Positions 1 through 10,578 are shown, counted from the first letter of the stretch. The stretch is DNA of 33,363 bases from Rhodocyclaceae bacterium (GCA_029982755.1 JARRBR010000021.1:1-33363); one strand, 5' to 3'. The notes: a model not told the origin generated them from the letters alone. Numbers and translations are program-made.

Positions 1-955
1 CCTTCTCGAGAAGTGCGGCGGCGGTCTTGGCAATCGGCCCGGAACGTATCGAGGTTTTCAGATCCCGGTTGAGGTACTCGTCGGGGTTGAGTTCCGGCGG
101 GTACGGCGGCAGGTAAAACAGCTCGATCTTCTCGGTGTTTTCCGCAGCCCACTCGCGGACACGGTTGGCACGGTGCACGCGCAGGTTGTCGACGATCAGG
201 AACACCTTACGCTCCGCGTCCTGAATCAGGTCCTTCAAGAACACGATGAAGCACTCGGCATCGATGGCGCCCTCGAAGAACGAGAAGCACACCAAGCCCT
301 GGTTGGTGATCGCCGAGATCATCGACGTCGATCCATGGCGACCGGCCGGCAGTCGAAGCTCAGGCGTCAGCCCCGCCATCGAGTAGCCGCGCACCCAGTG
401 AGAGTCCTGGCGAGTGGCAGTCTCCTCACCCCAGTAGATCTCGGCAACCTCAGTCTTGGCCCGCGCAACGATCTTAGGGTACGCGTCCTCGAGCCACGCC
501 TTGAGCCGGGCCGGATCCTGCTCGAGTGCGCGCTTGACCGGTCGCTGCGGCGTGAAACCCCACCGCCGAAGGCACTCACCGACGGTGCGAATGGGCATGT
601 CGATGCCAAAGAGCTGCTTGATGGCGAGCATGACCGCGCGCCGATTCCACAGTGCGAACTCGAGCTGCAGGTGGGCGGGGTTCGAGCCGATGATCTTCAA
701 ACGCAGCTGCCCCTCTTGAACCAGCGTCAATGTTCGTCCCGAGCCATGGCGCCGACCACGTTACCCGCCCTTGATGGCGGTATCGAAGTCGTCGGCCTGG
801 GCGCGCCGCGCCCATTTCAAAACGGTACCGACATGAACCCCACACACTTCAGCGATGTGCGCCCATGTGTAGCCTTGCTTGCGCAGCACAAATGCTTGGC
901 GACGAATGTGTTCCAGGGCTTCGGGCGGGAGTTTCCGAGCATCGATCTTCTCTAA
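1..955 (-). pseudogene. IS630-family transposase remnant (3' end beyond window)
   Basis: One minus-strand frame encodes an N-terminal helix-turn-helix region (KLPPEALEHIRRQAFVLRKQ... then GYTWAHIAEVCGV) and, further on, an IS630-type DDE domain with IVDNLRVHRANRVREW and LPPYPPELNPDEYLN. An in-frame TAA at 763-761 separates the two. No usual start codon precedes the helix-turn-helix: the frame runs TTA-GAG-AAG-ATC after an upstream stop at 967-965. The position expected to hold the first catalytic Asp reads WGEET, where relatives normally have WGDET (from memory of the family). The frame is open to the left edge, so the 3' end and that terminal repeat are not visible. Three separate lesions suggest a dead copy. 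Readthrough or programmed translation of the stop is possible but less likely. It borders an AT-rich polysaccharide cluster. Confidence 0.85.
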
Positions 956-1029
956 GCCCGAATCTTATCAAAACCTATTTAATTGCCGGGTTAATAAGAG
1001 CAGACCAAGGAGGAAGACCAATTTTCCAA

Positions 1030-2427
1030 ATGCACAATCACTGGCTTAAAAACTCCGCTTTCAGACTCGTGGCCACTGCTGCAGTCATACTAGCACTTGA
1101 AATAATCATAAGTCTTTTCGAGACCACAGAACTTTTGCACGGCAACTCGACCGTAATCGCTGCGATAAGCATTCAAGCAACACTTTTCATTATCGCCGCA
1201 AAGCATTGCATAAATCGAAAAGAACTCCTTTACTCTCCGTTTTTCCTTTTTTACTTCACGGCAACTTTTTTTGCAATATGCAGCGAGATAACTTTCCTAC
1301 TACGCGACTACCTTGACATCTCATGGGGCGGGGAACCAGAAAGGATTGCGGCATTTTATCGACGCACTTGCATCACCCTTTATCTTCTCTTTCTGTGCTT
1401 TTCACAAAAACAACGAAATAAATCGATTAGCTTATTATTTTTAAACATAAGGGAACCGTCGCCACACCTTGCTTTTCTTATTTTAATAGGATACATCGGA
1501 ATCTTTCTATCTACAGATCACTTCACGCAGATTTCAATTCTAAGCGAAAACCCAGACGCAACAAGATATGCGAACAGAAACGCGTCAAACATTGCCTTGG
1601 GAAGCCTGCTTTTAATTTCGAGCACAACCGGCACTTTCATCCTAGCCTCACTACGAAGCTGTCAGAAAATCAGCACAATCCTTTTCCTTTTTCTGCTTTC
1701 AATCCTTTATATTCCATTGTTATTTAGCGCAAGCCGTCTTTTGATATTATTGCCGCTCATCTACATTTTTATTGTAAAAATTAATAATATAAAACACCTT
1801 TCAGGTAAAGACATTTTAAATTCTACTGTTTTTATAATACTAATCCTAGCTTGTGCAATTGCCTTTGGCGCATACCGCTCCCAGGGAGGCTTGGACGGCT
1901 CTGGAACAGTCGCCACATTCCTTGTATCTGACATATTCCCTGAATTCTCAGGAACAGTCCTTACGCAGAATTTTGTAGGGAACACTGAATTCTTAGCTCC
2001 GATGAGCACGATTCTTGCCGGACTCCTTCCGAGTCGCGCTTTTGAGGCTCTCGGATTGAGCAAGTTTGATTACTTCCAACCACCGGGACAGGTAATTGGA
2101 GAGCTGTGGAACTCTCAATACACAATTAGATTATCTCTGATTGGAGAGCTATATTATTCAAACTTAATTCAGCTTGGATTCTTTATTGCTTTTCTTGCTT
2201 TTCTTATGATTTTTCTGGACAAGAAGATATACAACTCCTCAACTCGCTACCGCTTTATTTATTTGATCTCGAGTGTGCTCGCATCATTAAGCATCCCATA
2301 CGGGGCGTTATTCCTTGTCATCACAGTTCAGTTCCTTATTTTTTCCGCTCTTTTCTTTTACACTCTTGGCATTCTTCGCACCTTTTGCATTCGATTGAAA
2401 CGGCGAACAAGCAAGGGCACCTCTTGA
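1030..2427 (+). CDS. Wzy-like O-antigen/oligosaccharide repeat-unit polymerase
   Basis: A 465-residue, very hydrophobic protein with roughly ten to twelve predicted membrane segments, short charged loops and one larger loop around residues 300-390, which is the usual shape of Wzy polymerases. Such proteins join undecaprenol-linked repeat units on the periplasmic side of the inner membrane. Sequence identity in this family is low, so the call rests on topology, AT-rich composition and the glycosyltransferases that follow. Start choice is uncertain: AAGGAGGA at 1007-1014 lies 15 bases before ATG 1030 but only 6 before an in-frame ATT at 1021. An open frame extends further upstream to 865 but overlaps the transposase remnant and is not favoured. 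Alternatives are a WzyE-like or other polytopic exopolysaccharide protein. Confidence 0.7.
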   Translation: MHNHWLKNSAFRLVATAAVILALEIIISLFETTELLHGNSTVIAAISIQATLFIIAAKHCINRKELLYSPFFLFYFTATFFAICSEITFLLRDYLDISWGGEPERIAAFYRRTCITLYLLFLCFSQKQRNKSISLLFLNIREPSPHLAFLILIGYIGIFLSTDHFTQISILSENPDATRYANRNASNIALGSLLLISSTTGTFILASLRSCQKISTILFLFLLSILYIPLLFSASRLLILLPLIYIFIVKINNIKHLSGKDILNSTVFIILILACAIAFGAYRSQGGLDGSGTVATFLVSDIFPEFSGTVLTQNFVGNTEFLAPMSTILAGLLPSRAFEALGLSKFDYFQPPGQVIGELWNSQYTIRLSLIGELYYSNLIQLGFFIAFLAFLMIFLDKKIYNSSTRYRFIYLISSVLASLSIPYGALFLVITVQFLIFSALFFYTLGILRTFCIRLKRRTSKGTS

Positions 2428-2666
2428 TCAAATTTAGCTTTTAAGTGCACCACTCCCACGCCAGCTGGCACTAATTTATAGAATCAAGAGCTTTCGCACC
2501 CGGCATTCACCTTTCGACCCCATGGAATACGGCAGCGGAACACAAAACTACTCGCACAATTCCGCGATGGGCTTCCCCTTTTTAAAGAATAAAAAACTTT
2601 TTCGCAAGAATCTGAGTCGCAGCGTGCTGATACAATTTAACGCGCCATCTAGAACGCCTTTCTATT
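2428..2666. other. AT-rich intergenic gap in polysaccharide cluster
   Basis: These 239 bases hold no convincing reading frame. Near the downstream end is TGATACAAT (2628-2636), which resembles an extended -10 element and would place a start about 24 bases before the glycosyltransferase ATG. No good -35 hexamer is seen at the right distance, so the promoter is only a suggestion. Confidence 0.4.
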
Positions 2667-3893
2667 ATGCCTAATTTACTAAGCATCAATAACTATCATT
2701 ATCGACGAGGTGGATCTGACGCAGTTTACCTCGAGCACGCAGCTCTTCTTGAGAGTATTGGATGGCGAAACGCTTTTTTCTCTATGCATCATCCGAGGAA
2801 CTTCGAAACTCCGTGGTCAAAGTATTTTATTGATGAGTTAGAGTTTGGACACTCTTACTCCTTATCGCAAAAACTTCTTATGGCTTCCAAGGTAGTTTAC
2901 TCGCTCGAAGCTCAGAGGAAACTCAAACGCCTTTTGCAGGATTTCCCCGCTGACGTCGCGCACCTGCACTGCATCTATCATCACCTATCCCCATCTATAC
3001 TTACCACGCTTCGCGACGCTGGCGTGCCTGTCGTGATGACTGCGCATGACCTCAAGATAGCCTGCCCAGCCTACAAGATGCTAAACAGCGATGGCATTTG
3101 CGAACGCTGCAGAGACGGCAGCCTCTTTAACGTTGTCAAACAGCGTTGCATACGGAACTCCCTCGCCGCGAGCGCAGTCGTTTGGGCAGAAAGCACTTTG
3201 CATCGTTGGCTAAACACATACCAGAGCAAAACAAGTAGGATTGTTGTCCCCAGTCAATTTTATGTGAATAAGTTTATTGAGTGGGGGTGGCCAAAGGAAA
3301 AACTCACATACATCCCGAATTACATTGACAGCTTTCAGTACATTCCGGAATACAACTCCGGTGATTACTTTTTGTACTTTGGCCGGCTCGCTCCTGAAAA
3401 GGGCGTAGCAACGCTGATGCGCGCGGCCAAGGCCTCCAATGTCAAACTTAAGATCGTTGGCATCGGTCCACTGGAGGCTGACCTAAAGGCCTTACAGGAA
3501 AACCTTCAAGGCGATATCCATTTTTTGGGCTACCGCTCCGGCTCTGAGCTTCAATCTCTTATTCGTGGAGCAAGGGCTACAGTTCTACCGTCTGAGTGGT
3601 ACGAGAACGCACCGATGAGCATCCTTGAAAGCTATGCATTGGGCACGCCAGTAATAGGGGCTCAGATCGGAGGCATTCCTGAAATGATAATCGAAGGTGA
3701 GACAGGCTGGACTTTCAAGAGCGGCGATGTGGATGAGCTAACTGGTCTGATTTCTAGAGTGGCGAAGTATCCGAGCTCCCATTTAGAGGAGACTGGACGT
3801 GCGGCACGAGGGTACGTGCAGGATAAGTTCAGCCGCAGTGGCTACGTTGAATCAACATTGGCACTGTATGCAGAACTCGGCGTGAGAGTGTGA
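2667..3893 (+). CDS. GT4-family glycosyltransferase
   Basis: A 408-residue GT-B fold glycosyltransferase, expected to act at the cytoplasmic face of the inner membrane and add one sugar to a lipid-linked repeat unit. The N-terminal acceptor domain begins MPNLLSINNYHYRRGGSD, with the Gly-Gly loop typical of GT4 enzymes, and contains HLHCIYHHLSP and VVMTAHDLKIACPAYKML. The C-terminal nucleotide-sugar domain shows YFGRLAPEKGVATL (about residues 240-253), then LPSEWYENAPMSILESYALG with the EX7E-type pattern, and GGIPEMI. A cluster of four Cys (CPAYK...ICERC...RCIRN) is common in this subgroup. No strong ribosome binding site precedes the ATG. Its stop overlaps a possible GTG start of the next gene, so the two are probably translated together. 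Donor and acceptor cannot be read from sequence. Confidence 0.88.
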   Translation: MPNLLSINNYHYRRGGSDAVYLEHAALLESIGWRNAFFSMHHPRNFETPWSKYFIDELEFGHSYSLSQKLLMASKVVYSLEAQRKLKRLLQDFPADVAHLHCIYHHLSPSILTTLRDAGVPVVMTAHDLKIACPAYKMLNSDGICERCRDGSLFNVVKQRCIRNSLAASAVVWAESTLHRWLNTYQSKTSRIVVPSQFYVNKFIEWGWPKEKLTYIPNYIDSFQYIPEYNSGDYFLYFGRLAPEKGVATLMRAAKASNVKLKIVGIGPLEADLKALQENLQGDIHFLGYRSGSELQSLIRGARATVLPSEWYENAPMSILESYALGTPVIGAQIGGIPEMIIEGETGWTFKSGDVDELTGLISRVAKYPSSHLEETGRAARGYVQDKFSRSGYVESTLALYAELGVRV

Positions 3894-5005
3894 GAATGCA
3901 GAAGACTCTACGGATCCTCGGCACACGAGGGGTACCGGCTGGGCATGGTGGATTTGAGACATTTGCCGAGCGCTTGTCCTTACACCTGGTATCGCGGGGA
4001 TGGCAGGTCGTCGTCTACTGTCAGGAAGACGGATGCGGGCCCACGCTCGAAGATGACTGGAATGGAGTGCTTCGAGCTCGCATTCCGGTAAGGCAGAATG
4101 GCCCTAAAGGCACGATTATTTTTGACGCTCGAGCCATTCTGCACGCGGCAGGACATCAAGACCTAGTGCTGACGCTAGGCTATAACACCGCCGTATTCTG
4201 TACTCTATTACGGCTAAAGGGCGTAACCAATATAATTAACATGGACGGGATAGAATGGTCGCGGATGAAATGGGGTCCAATGGCCCGAGCCTGGCTCTGG
4301 TTAAACGATTGGGCTGGCAGTTGGCTTGGCAACCATCTGGTGGCGGATCATCCGCGCATTAAAGATCACCTCGCAAGTCGGGTGCCGGAAGAGAAGATCA
4401 CGATGATTCCGTATGGAGGCGATGAAGTTCTCAGTGCGGATGCTGGACTGCTTGTAGCGTATGACTTCGAGCCGAGTAAGTTCTCCGTGATCATCGCCCG
4501 CCCCGAGCCTGAAAACTCCTTCCTCGAGATGGTTCGCGCATTCAGTTCAAAGGTGCGCGGCCACAAATTGGTGGTGCTGGGCAATTTCACCCCTGAGCGC
4601 AACGCCTTCCACAGACAGGTGATGAACGCAGCGAGCGCAGAAGTAGTTTTTCCCGGCGCGATCTATGCAGCTCCCGTGGTGCAGGCCTTGCGCTTCTTCA
4701 GTCGTTTCTACTTGCATGGTCACCGGGTAGGTGGCACGAACCCCTCCCTCGTTGAGGCCTTGGGTGCAGGCTGTGCCGTGATTGCGCACGACAACCACTT
4801 CAACCGCTGGGTGGCGGGGCCTGAAGCAGCCTATTTCAAGGACGAAGCCGAGTGCGCAGCCTTGTTCGATCGCCTACTTGCAGACGACGCAGCCGTACAG
4901 CGTATGAAGGCTGCCAGCCGCGCACGCTTCTACGAGCGCTTTACCTGGGAGCAGGTGTTGAGTGAGTACGAAGAGTTGCTCACACGCTGGTATCCAAAGA
5001 GCTGA
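3890..5005 (+). CDS. DUF1972-type glycosyltransferase (rhamnosyltransferase-like)
   Basis: A 371-residue protein whose N-terminus, LRILGTRGVPAGHGGFETFAE, is the hallmark of DUF1972 glycosyltransferases, followed by a GT4-like C-terminal domain with GGTNPSLVEALGAGCAVIAHD (residues about 281-301). Characterised relatives include capsule rhamnosyltransferases such as Cps2T, so transfer of rhamnose to the growing repeat unit is plausible, and the rml genes directly downstream fit this. That specificity is inference. Two starts are possible: GTG 3890, overlapping the previous stop by four bases, or ATG 3896 two codons later. The G+C content rises along this gene compared with the wzy-like gene. 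Confidence 0.85.
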   Translation: MRMQKTLRILGTRGVPAGHGGFETFAERLSLHLVSRGWQVVVYCQEDGCGPTLEDDWNGVLRARIPVRQNGPKGTIIFDARAILHAAGHQDLVLTLGYNTAVFCTLLRLKGVTNIINMDGIEWSRMKWGPMARAWLWLNDWAGSWLGNHLVADHPRIKDHLASRVPEEKITMIPYGGDEVLSADAGLLVAYDFEPSKFSVIIARPEPENSFLEMVRAFSSKVRGHKLVVLGNFTPERNAFHRQVMNAASAEVVFPGAIYAAPVVQALRFFSRFYLHGHRVGGTNPSLVEALGAGCAVIAHDNHFNRWVAGPEAAYFKDEAECAALFDRLLADDAAVQRMKAASRARFYERFTWEQVLSEYEELLTRWYPKS

Positions 5006-5017
5006 ACAGGCTTTCCC

Positions 5018-6097
5018 ATGACTCATCGCATCCTCGTTACCGGCGGGGCCGGCTTTATCGGCTCGGCCGTGGTTCGGCACTTGATCGACAACACAGCACA
5101 TCACGTCGCCAACGTCGACAAGCTCACTTATGCCGGCAATCTCGAATCGCTTACCTCAATCGCGAACTCGTCGCGCTACCGGTTTTATCAGGTGGATATC
5201 TGCAACGCTGGAGCCTTGGACGAGGTCTTCGCAAAGTTTCGGCCTACCGTCGTGATGCACCTCGCCGCCGAGTCGCACGTGGACCGCTCGATCGACGGCC
5301 CGGCCGAGTTCGTCCAGACCAACATGGTCGGCACCTACACGCTGCTCGAGGCCGCGCGGCGGTACTGGAATGGCCTCGTCGATGAGGCAAAGGCCGCGTT
5401 CCGCTTCCACCACATCTCCACCGACGAGGTGTATGGCGATCTCGAGGGCACGGACAATTTGTTCACCGAAACCACGCCTTACGCGCCCAGCTCGCCCTAC
5501 TCCGCCTCCAAGGCCAGCTCCGATCATCTGGTGCGGGCGTGGCAGCGGACCTACGGCCTGCCAACGCTGGTGACCAACTGTTCAAACAACTACGGGCCCT
5601 ACCATTTCCCGGAGAAGCTCATCCCGCACATGATCCTCAACGCCTTGGCGGGCAAGCCGCTGCCGGTGTATGGCGACGGATCGCAGATTCGGGACTGGCT
5701 CTATGTGGAGGACCACGCGCGGGCGCTGGTCGAGGTGGTGACGCGGGGGAAGGTTGGGGAGACTTACAACATCGGGGGGCACAACGAGAAGCGGAATCTC
5801 GAGGTGGTGGAGACGATTTGTGATTTGCTGGATGAGATGGTGCCCTTGGCTGGTGTTGATCGCGGCTTGCGCCGCTCCTACAGGGAGTTGATTACGTTTG
5901 TGAAGGATCGGCCGGGGCATGATCGGCGGTATGCGATCGACGCGTCGAAGATCGAACGCGAGCTGGGGTGGAAGCCGCAAGAAACCTTCGAGAGCGGCAT
6001 TCGCAAGACGGTGCGGTGGTATCTGGACAATCGTCAGTGGTGGGAGCGCGTGCTGGACGGCAGCTACCAGTTGGCCCGTTTGGGAGAGAAGGCATGA
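5018..6097 (+). CDS. rmlB: dTDP-glucose 4,6-dehydratase RmlB
   Basis: A 359-residue extended short-chain dehydrogenase that converts dTDP-glucose to dTDP-4-keto-6-deoxyglucose, the second step of dTDP-L-rhamnose synthesis in the cytoplasm. Visible marks: the NAD-binding GGAGFIG at residues 9-15, [12 protein letters not shown], the TDEVYGDL catalytic stretch, and YSASK with Tyr161 and Lys165. Length matches the family (about 350-360). The ATG follows a weak AACAGG. The stop overlaps the rmlA start as ATGA, indicating coupled translation. The 3' third contains runs of G-rich codons unlike the 5' part, but the protein sequence stays normal. Confidence 0.97.
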   Translation: MTHRILVTGGAGFIGSAVVRHLIDNTAHHVANVDKLTYAGNLESLTSIANSSRYRFYQVDICNAGALDEVFAKFRPTVVMHLAAESHVDRSIDGPAEFVQTNMVGTYTLLEAARRYWNGLVDEAKAAFRFHHISTDEVYGDLEGTDNLFTETTPYAPSSPYSASKASSDHLVRAWQRTYGLPTLVTNCSNNYGPYHFPEKLIPHMILNALAGKPLPVYGDGSQIRDWLYVEDHARALVEVVTRGKVGETYNIGGHNEKRNLEVVETICDLLDEMVPLAGVDRGLRRSYRELITFVKDRPGHDRRYAIDASKIERELGWKPQETFESGIRKTVRWYLDNRQWWERVLDGSYQLARLGEKA

Positions 6098-6968
6098 AAG
6101 GCATCATCCTCGCCGGCGGTTCCGGCACCCGGCTGCATCCGATCACCCGCGGCGTATCCAAGCAGCTGCTGCCGATCTACGACAAGCCGATGATCTACTA
6201 CCCGCTGTCGGTGCTGATGCTCGCGGGTATTCGCGAGATTCTGGTGATCTCGACGCCCGACGATCTGCCAAACTTCCGCAAGCTGCTGGGCGACGGGTCG
6301 GACTTCGGCATCGCGCTGAGCTACGCCGAGCAGCCCTCGCCCGATGGCCTGGCGCAGGCCTTCCTGATCGGTGAGGAGTTCATCGGCGACAGCAGCGTGT
6401 GCCTGATCCTGGGTGACAACATCTTCTACGGCTACGGCTTCAGCGCCATGCTGCGCGAGGCCGCTTCGCGCGAGCGCGGGGCAACGGTGTTCGGCTATCA
6501 CGTGTCCGACCCCGAGCGCTTTGGCGTGGTGGCGTTCGATGCAGACGGCAAGGCGGTCTCGATCGAGGAGAAGCCCACGGCGCCGAAGTCAAGCTATGCG
6601 GTAACCGGGCTGTACTTCTACGACAACTCGGTGGTGGAGATCGCCAAACAGGTGAAGCCCTCGCCGCGCGGCGAGCTGGAGATTACCGACGTCAATAACG
6701 CCTACCTGCAGCGTGGTGACCTGCACGTGAGCCTGCTCGGGCGCGGCTTTGCCTGGCTGGACACCGGCACGCACGATTCCCTGATGGAGGCGAGCCACTT
6801 CGTGCAGACCATCGAGGCTCGCCAGGGTCTGAAAGTGGCCTGCCTGGAAGAGATCGCCTACCACCAGGGCTGGCTGAGCCGCGAGCAGTTGTCGCAACAG
6901 GCGGATGCCCTGAGCAAAACGGGTTATGGGCAGTATCTGCAGCGTCTGGTGACGCAGGAGGCAGTGAA

Positions 6969-6972
<4 letters not shown>
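6094..6972 (+). CDS. rmlA: Glucose-1-phosphate thymidylyltransferase RmlA
   Basis: A 292-residue nucleotidyltransferase that makes dTDP-glucose from dTTP and glucose-1-phosphate, the first step of the rhamnose pathway. The start at 6094 gives [16 protein letters not shown], with the nucleotide-binding GGSGTRL at residues 8-14, followed by [17 protein letters not shown] and LGDNIFYG. The internal [20 protein letters not shown] and [10 protein letters not shown] stretches are also typical. An upstream in-frame extension to 5968 lies inside rmlB and is rejected. ATGA overlaps at both ends link it to rmlB and rmlC in one translation unit. Confidence 0.97.
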
Positions 6973-8382
<1,410 letters not shown>

Positions 8383-8415
8383 GGTGAGTTGCTCATTCTT
8401 TTTAAAGGGAAAAAC

Positions 8416-8748
8416 ATGCCGACCTATGTCGAATTGATGGCGCAGATCGAAGCGCTGCAGAAACAGGCCGAAGAAGTACGCCAAGCGGAGATCGCGGGGG
8501 TAATCGCCGAGATCCGGCAGAAAATTCAGGACTACGACCTGACGGCGGTCGACCTCGGCTTTGCGATTGCTGCACCGGTGAAGACCGAGTCCGTCGGCCG
8601 CGGCGACAAGCGCGCGGCGGTCAAGCCGAAGTATCGCGATCCGGCATCGGGCAAGACCTGGACCGGGCGCGGGGTGATGCCCAAGTGGATGAAGACGGCC
8701 GTGGAGGCCGGGCGCAGCCGTGATGAATTTCTGATCCCCGAGAACTGA
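8416..8748 (+). CDS. H-NS-family nucleoid-associated protein
   Basis: A 110-residue protein with an N-terminal coiled-coil oligomerisation region (about 1-50, YVELMAQIEALQKQAEEV and on) and a C-terminal DNA-binding domain around YRDPASGKTWTGRGVMPKWM (residues about 76-95), the betaproteobacterial version of the H-NS AT-hook-like loop. H-NS proteins bind AT-rich DNA and silence foreign genes. ATG 8416 is preferred to an upstream in-frame ATG because AAAGGGA sits five bases before it. It follows tacT by 33 bases and lies close to an AT-rich wzy-like gene that could be a target; this link is inference. Confidence 0.9.
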   Translation: MPTYVELMAQIEALQKQAEEVRQAEIAGVIAEIRQKIQDYDLTAVDLGFAIAAPVKTESVGRGDKRAAVKPKYRDPASGKTWTGRGVMPKWMKTAVEAGRSRDEFLIPEN

Positions 8749-8756
8749 TTTCCCTT

Positions 8757-8784
8757 GGTCGCCCGCTACAACAGGCGGACGACC
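8757..8784 (+). other. Hairpin between hns-like gene and wcaJ-like gene
   Basis: Two ten-base arms (GGTCGCCCGC and GCGGACGACC) pair with one mismatch around an eight-base loop, nine bases after the hns-like stop. There is no U-run after it, so it is at best a weak terminator or attenuator. Confidence 0.35.
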
Positions 8785-8797
8785 ACTCTTCAAACCG

Positions 8798-10183
8798 ATG
8801 CCCCAATCCCTGAACTACTCCCCCACCTTCGCCGAACGCTACCCGGTGGCATTCGTAGCGGCACTGGTCGATGCTGGCCTTGCCATCCTGGCCGCGTACC
8901 TTGCGTTTTTCCTGCGCTTCGACACCTACGACCTGACCTCACCCTATCTGTTGGCCGCCATTGCTTGGGCCGCGCTGGTGGTGGCAGTTTCGTATGTAAT
9001 GGGCACTTATGGATCGTGGCGCGGCCAGTCGTTTCTGCGCCAGGTCATGCGGGTCGTGGGCGGATGGTTGCTCGCCGCCGCCGTGCTGGCAATGCTCGGT
9101 TTTCTGCTGAAGACTTCAGCGAGCTATTCGCGGCTATGGTTCGCCTACACGATGGCGATCAGCGCGGGCCTGGGTATTGGCCTGCGCCTGCTCGGGTTCC
9201 TCGCGCTACGCCGCGCCCGCCGCTCGGGTCGGAACCTCAAGCAGGTGGTGGTGGTGGGTCCCACCGATGGACAGGGGGCCAAGCTGCCATCCGCGATTGC
9301 GCTGCGCGAACAGGGCTATGCGGTGGCGGGGGTCGTCTCCTGTAGCGAATCCGCCGATTGGTTCAGCATACTGCCCGAGCAGGTGGACGCAGCCGGTGCT
9401 CACGAAGTTTGGCTGATGCTGCCGCTGAACGAAGGCGCGCAGATCCAGTCTGCCGTGTATGCGCTGCGGCACCATGTGGTTTCGATCCGCTTCATGCCAC
9501 AACTGAACGACCTGCCCTTGCTGAACCATCAGGTGAGCCGAGTTGCGGGGTTCTACTCGATCGACCTCAGCGTCACGCCGATGGACGGCATGGCGCGGAT
9601 CGTGAAGCGCACGGAAGATCTGGTGGTTGGCAGCGCGATCCTCCTGATGATCCTGCCCGTTTGCATCGTGATCGCGCTGGCGATCAAGCTGACTTCGCCA
9701 GGACCGGTACTCTTCAAGCAGTACCGCACGGGCATCAACGGACAGCGCTTCAAGGTTTACAAGTTCCGCTCGATGGTGGTGCATCAGGAATCGGCCGGAC
9801 ATGTAACGCAAGCGAAGAAGGGCGACGCACGCGTCACCCCCATCGGTGCCTTCCTGCGGCGCACCAGCCTGGATGAGCTGCCGCAGTTCTTCAACGTCCT
9901 GCAAGGCCGCATGTCCATCGTCGGCCCCCGCCCCCATGCGCTGGCACACAACGAGTATTACAAGGACTTGGTCGAGTCCTACATGCAGCGCCACCAGGTC
10001 AAGCCCGGCATCACCGGCTGGGCACAAGTGAACGGCCTGCGCGGCGAGACCGATACGCTCGAAAAGATGAAGGCCCGCGTGGAGCACGACCTCTGGTACA
10101 TCGACAACTGGTCGCTGTGGCTGGACCTGAAGATCATCTTCCTGACGGTGTTCAAGGGGTTCGTGAATCCGAATGCGTATTGA
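8798..10183 (+). CDS. Undecaprenyl-phosphate sugar phosphotransferase (WcaJ/WbaP type)
   Basis: A 461-residue polyisoprenyl-phosphate hexose-1-phosphate transferase that starts repeat-unit synthesis by moving a sugar phosphate, often glucose, from its UDP form to undecaprenyl phosphate at the inner membrane. Four N-terminal membrane segments (about residues 15-140) precede a Rossmann-like CoA_binding_3 domain. A further membrane helix (about 275-297) leads into the catalytic domain with SPGPVLFKQYRTG, FKVYKFRSM, DELPQFFNVLQGRMSIVGPRP and KPGITGWAQVNGLRGET. Length and motifs are complete. No clear ribosome binding site is seen before ATG 8798. Substrate sugar is unproven; glucose is the commonest in this subfamily. 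Confidence 0.93.
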   Translation: MPQSLNYSPTFAERYPVAFVAALVDAGLAILAAYLAFFLRFDTYDLTSPYLLAAIAWAALVVAVSYVMGTYGSWRGQSFLRQVMRVVGGWLLAAAVLAMLGFLLKTSASYSRLWFAYTMAISAGLGIGLRLLGFLALRRARRSGRNLKQVVVVGPTDGQGAKLPSAIALREQGYAVAGVVSCSESADWFSILPEQVDAAGAHEVWLMLPLNEGAQIQSAVYALRHHVVSIRFMPQLNDLPLLNHQVSRVAGFYSIDLSVTPMDGMARIVKRTEDLVVGSAILLMILPVCIVIALAIKLTSPGPVLFKQYRTGINGQRFKVYKFRSMVVHQESAGHVTQAKKGDARVTPIGAFLRRTSLDELPQFFNVLQGRMSIVGPRPHALAHNEYYKDLVESYMQRHQVKPGITGWAQVNGLRGETDTLEKMKARVEHDLWYIDNWSLWLDLKIIFLTVFKGFVNPNAY

Positions 10184-10194
10184 GGGGTGCAGAC

Positions 10195-10240
10195 GGGGCT
10201 GAAGCGCTGGGTGCCGGAGGATGAGCCGGCACGGCATTGA
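10195..10240 (+). repeat. 46-bp hairpin repeat, copy R1
   Basis: First copy of a dispersed repeat, 11 bases after the wcaJ-like stop. Its core is GTGCCGG (10211-10217), loop AGGATGAG, CCGGCAC (10226-10232), a perfect 7-bp stem. It differs from R3 at 4 of 46 bases by hand alignment. It precedes the higBA module. Confidence 0.85.
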
Positions 10241-10250
10241 TGTAGAAGCC

Positions 10251-10277
10251 TTGCTATTTATCGCTTATCGATATACA
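10251..10277 (+). promoter_or_regulatory. Possible higBA promoter, leaderless
   Basis: TTGCTA (10251-10256) and TATACA (10272-10277) are spaced by 15 bases. The expected start point, six to eight bases after the -10, falls on or beside the A of the higB ATG (10285), and no ribosome binding site precedes that ATG. The short spacing lowers confidence. Confidence 0.5.
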
Positions 10278-10284
10278 TTCTCAC

Positions 10285-10566
10285 ATGTCAATCCTGAGCT
10301 TCCGCTGTCCTCTTACCGCAGCATTGTTTGCGCGCGAGCGGGTTGTACGCTTCGTGAACATTGAGGCGAGCGCTCGCCGAAAGCTGGTATTGCTGGACGC
10401 GGCAAAGGATCTCAAGGATCTACGCATTCCGCCAGGAAACCGGCTTGAGGCTTTGTCGGGTGATCGCTCGGGGCAGCACAGCATTCGCATCAACGACCAG
10501 TGGCGCGTGTGTTTCCGCTGGACGACCGATGGGGCTGAGGACGTCGAGATTGTCGATTACCACTAA
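10285..10566 (+). CDS. higB: HigB-type toxin (RelE superfamily)
   Basis: A 93-residue ribosome-dependent mRNA interferase of the HigB/plasmid-maintenance killer family. Diagnostic stretches are VVRFVNIEASARRKLVLLDAA, RIPPGNRLEALSGDRSGQHSI and INDQWRVCFRW, ending in EDVEIVDYH. Length matches intact HigB. The toxin precedes its antitoxin, the order typical of hig loci. There is no Shine-Dalgarno sequence, and the putative promoter suggests a leaderless message. It is the first of a series of small modules placed between the polysaccharide genes and msbA. Confidence 0.92.
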   Translation: MSILSFRCPLTAALFARERVVRFVNIEASARRKLVLLDAAKDLKDLRIPPGNRLEALSGDRSGQHSIRINDQWRVCFRWTTDGAEDVEIVDYH

Positions 10567-10578
10567 AAGGAGGCCGCG

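Noticed and set aside
173-955. Plus-strand 260-codon frame
   Set aside because: It is antisense to the IS630 transposase frame, which shows helix-turn-helix and DDE motifs.
8757-8784. Rho-independent terminator after the hns-like gene
   Set aside because: The stem has a mismatch and is not followed by a T-run; kept only as a hairpin.
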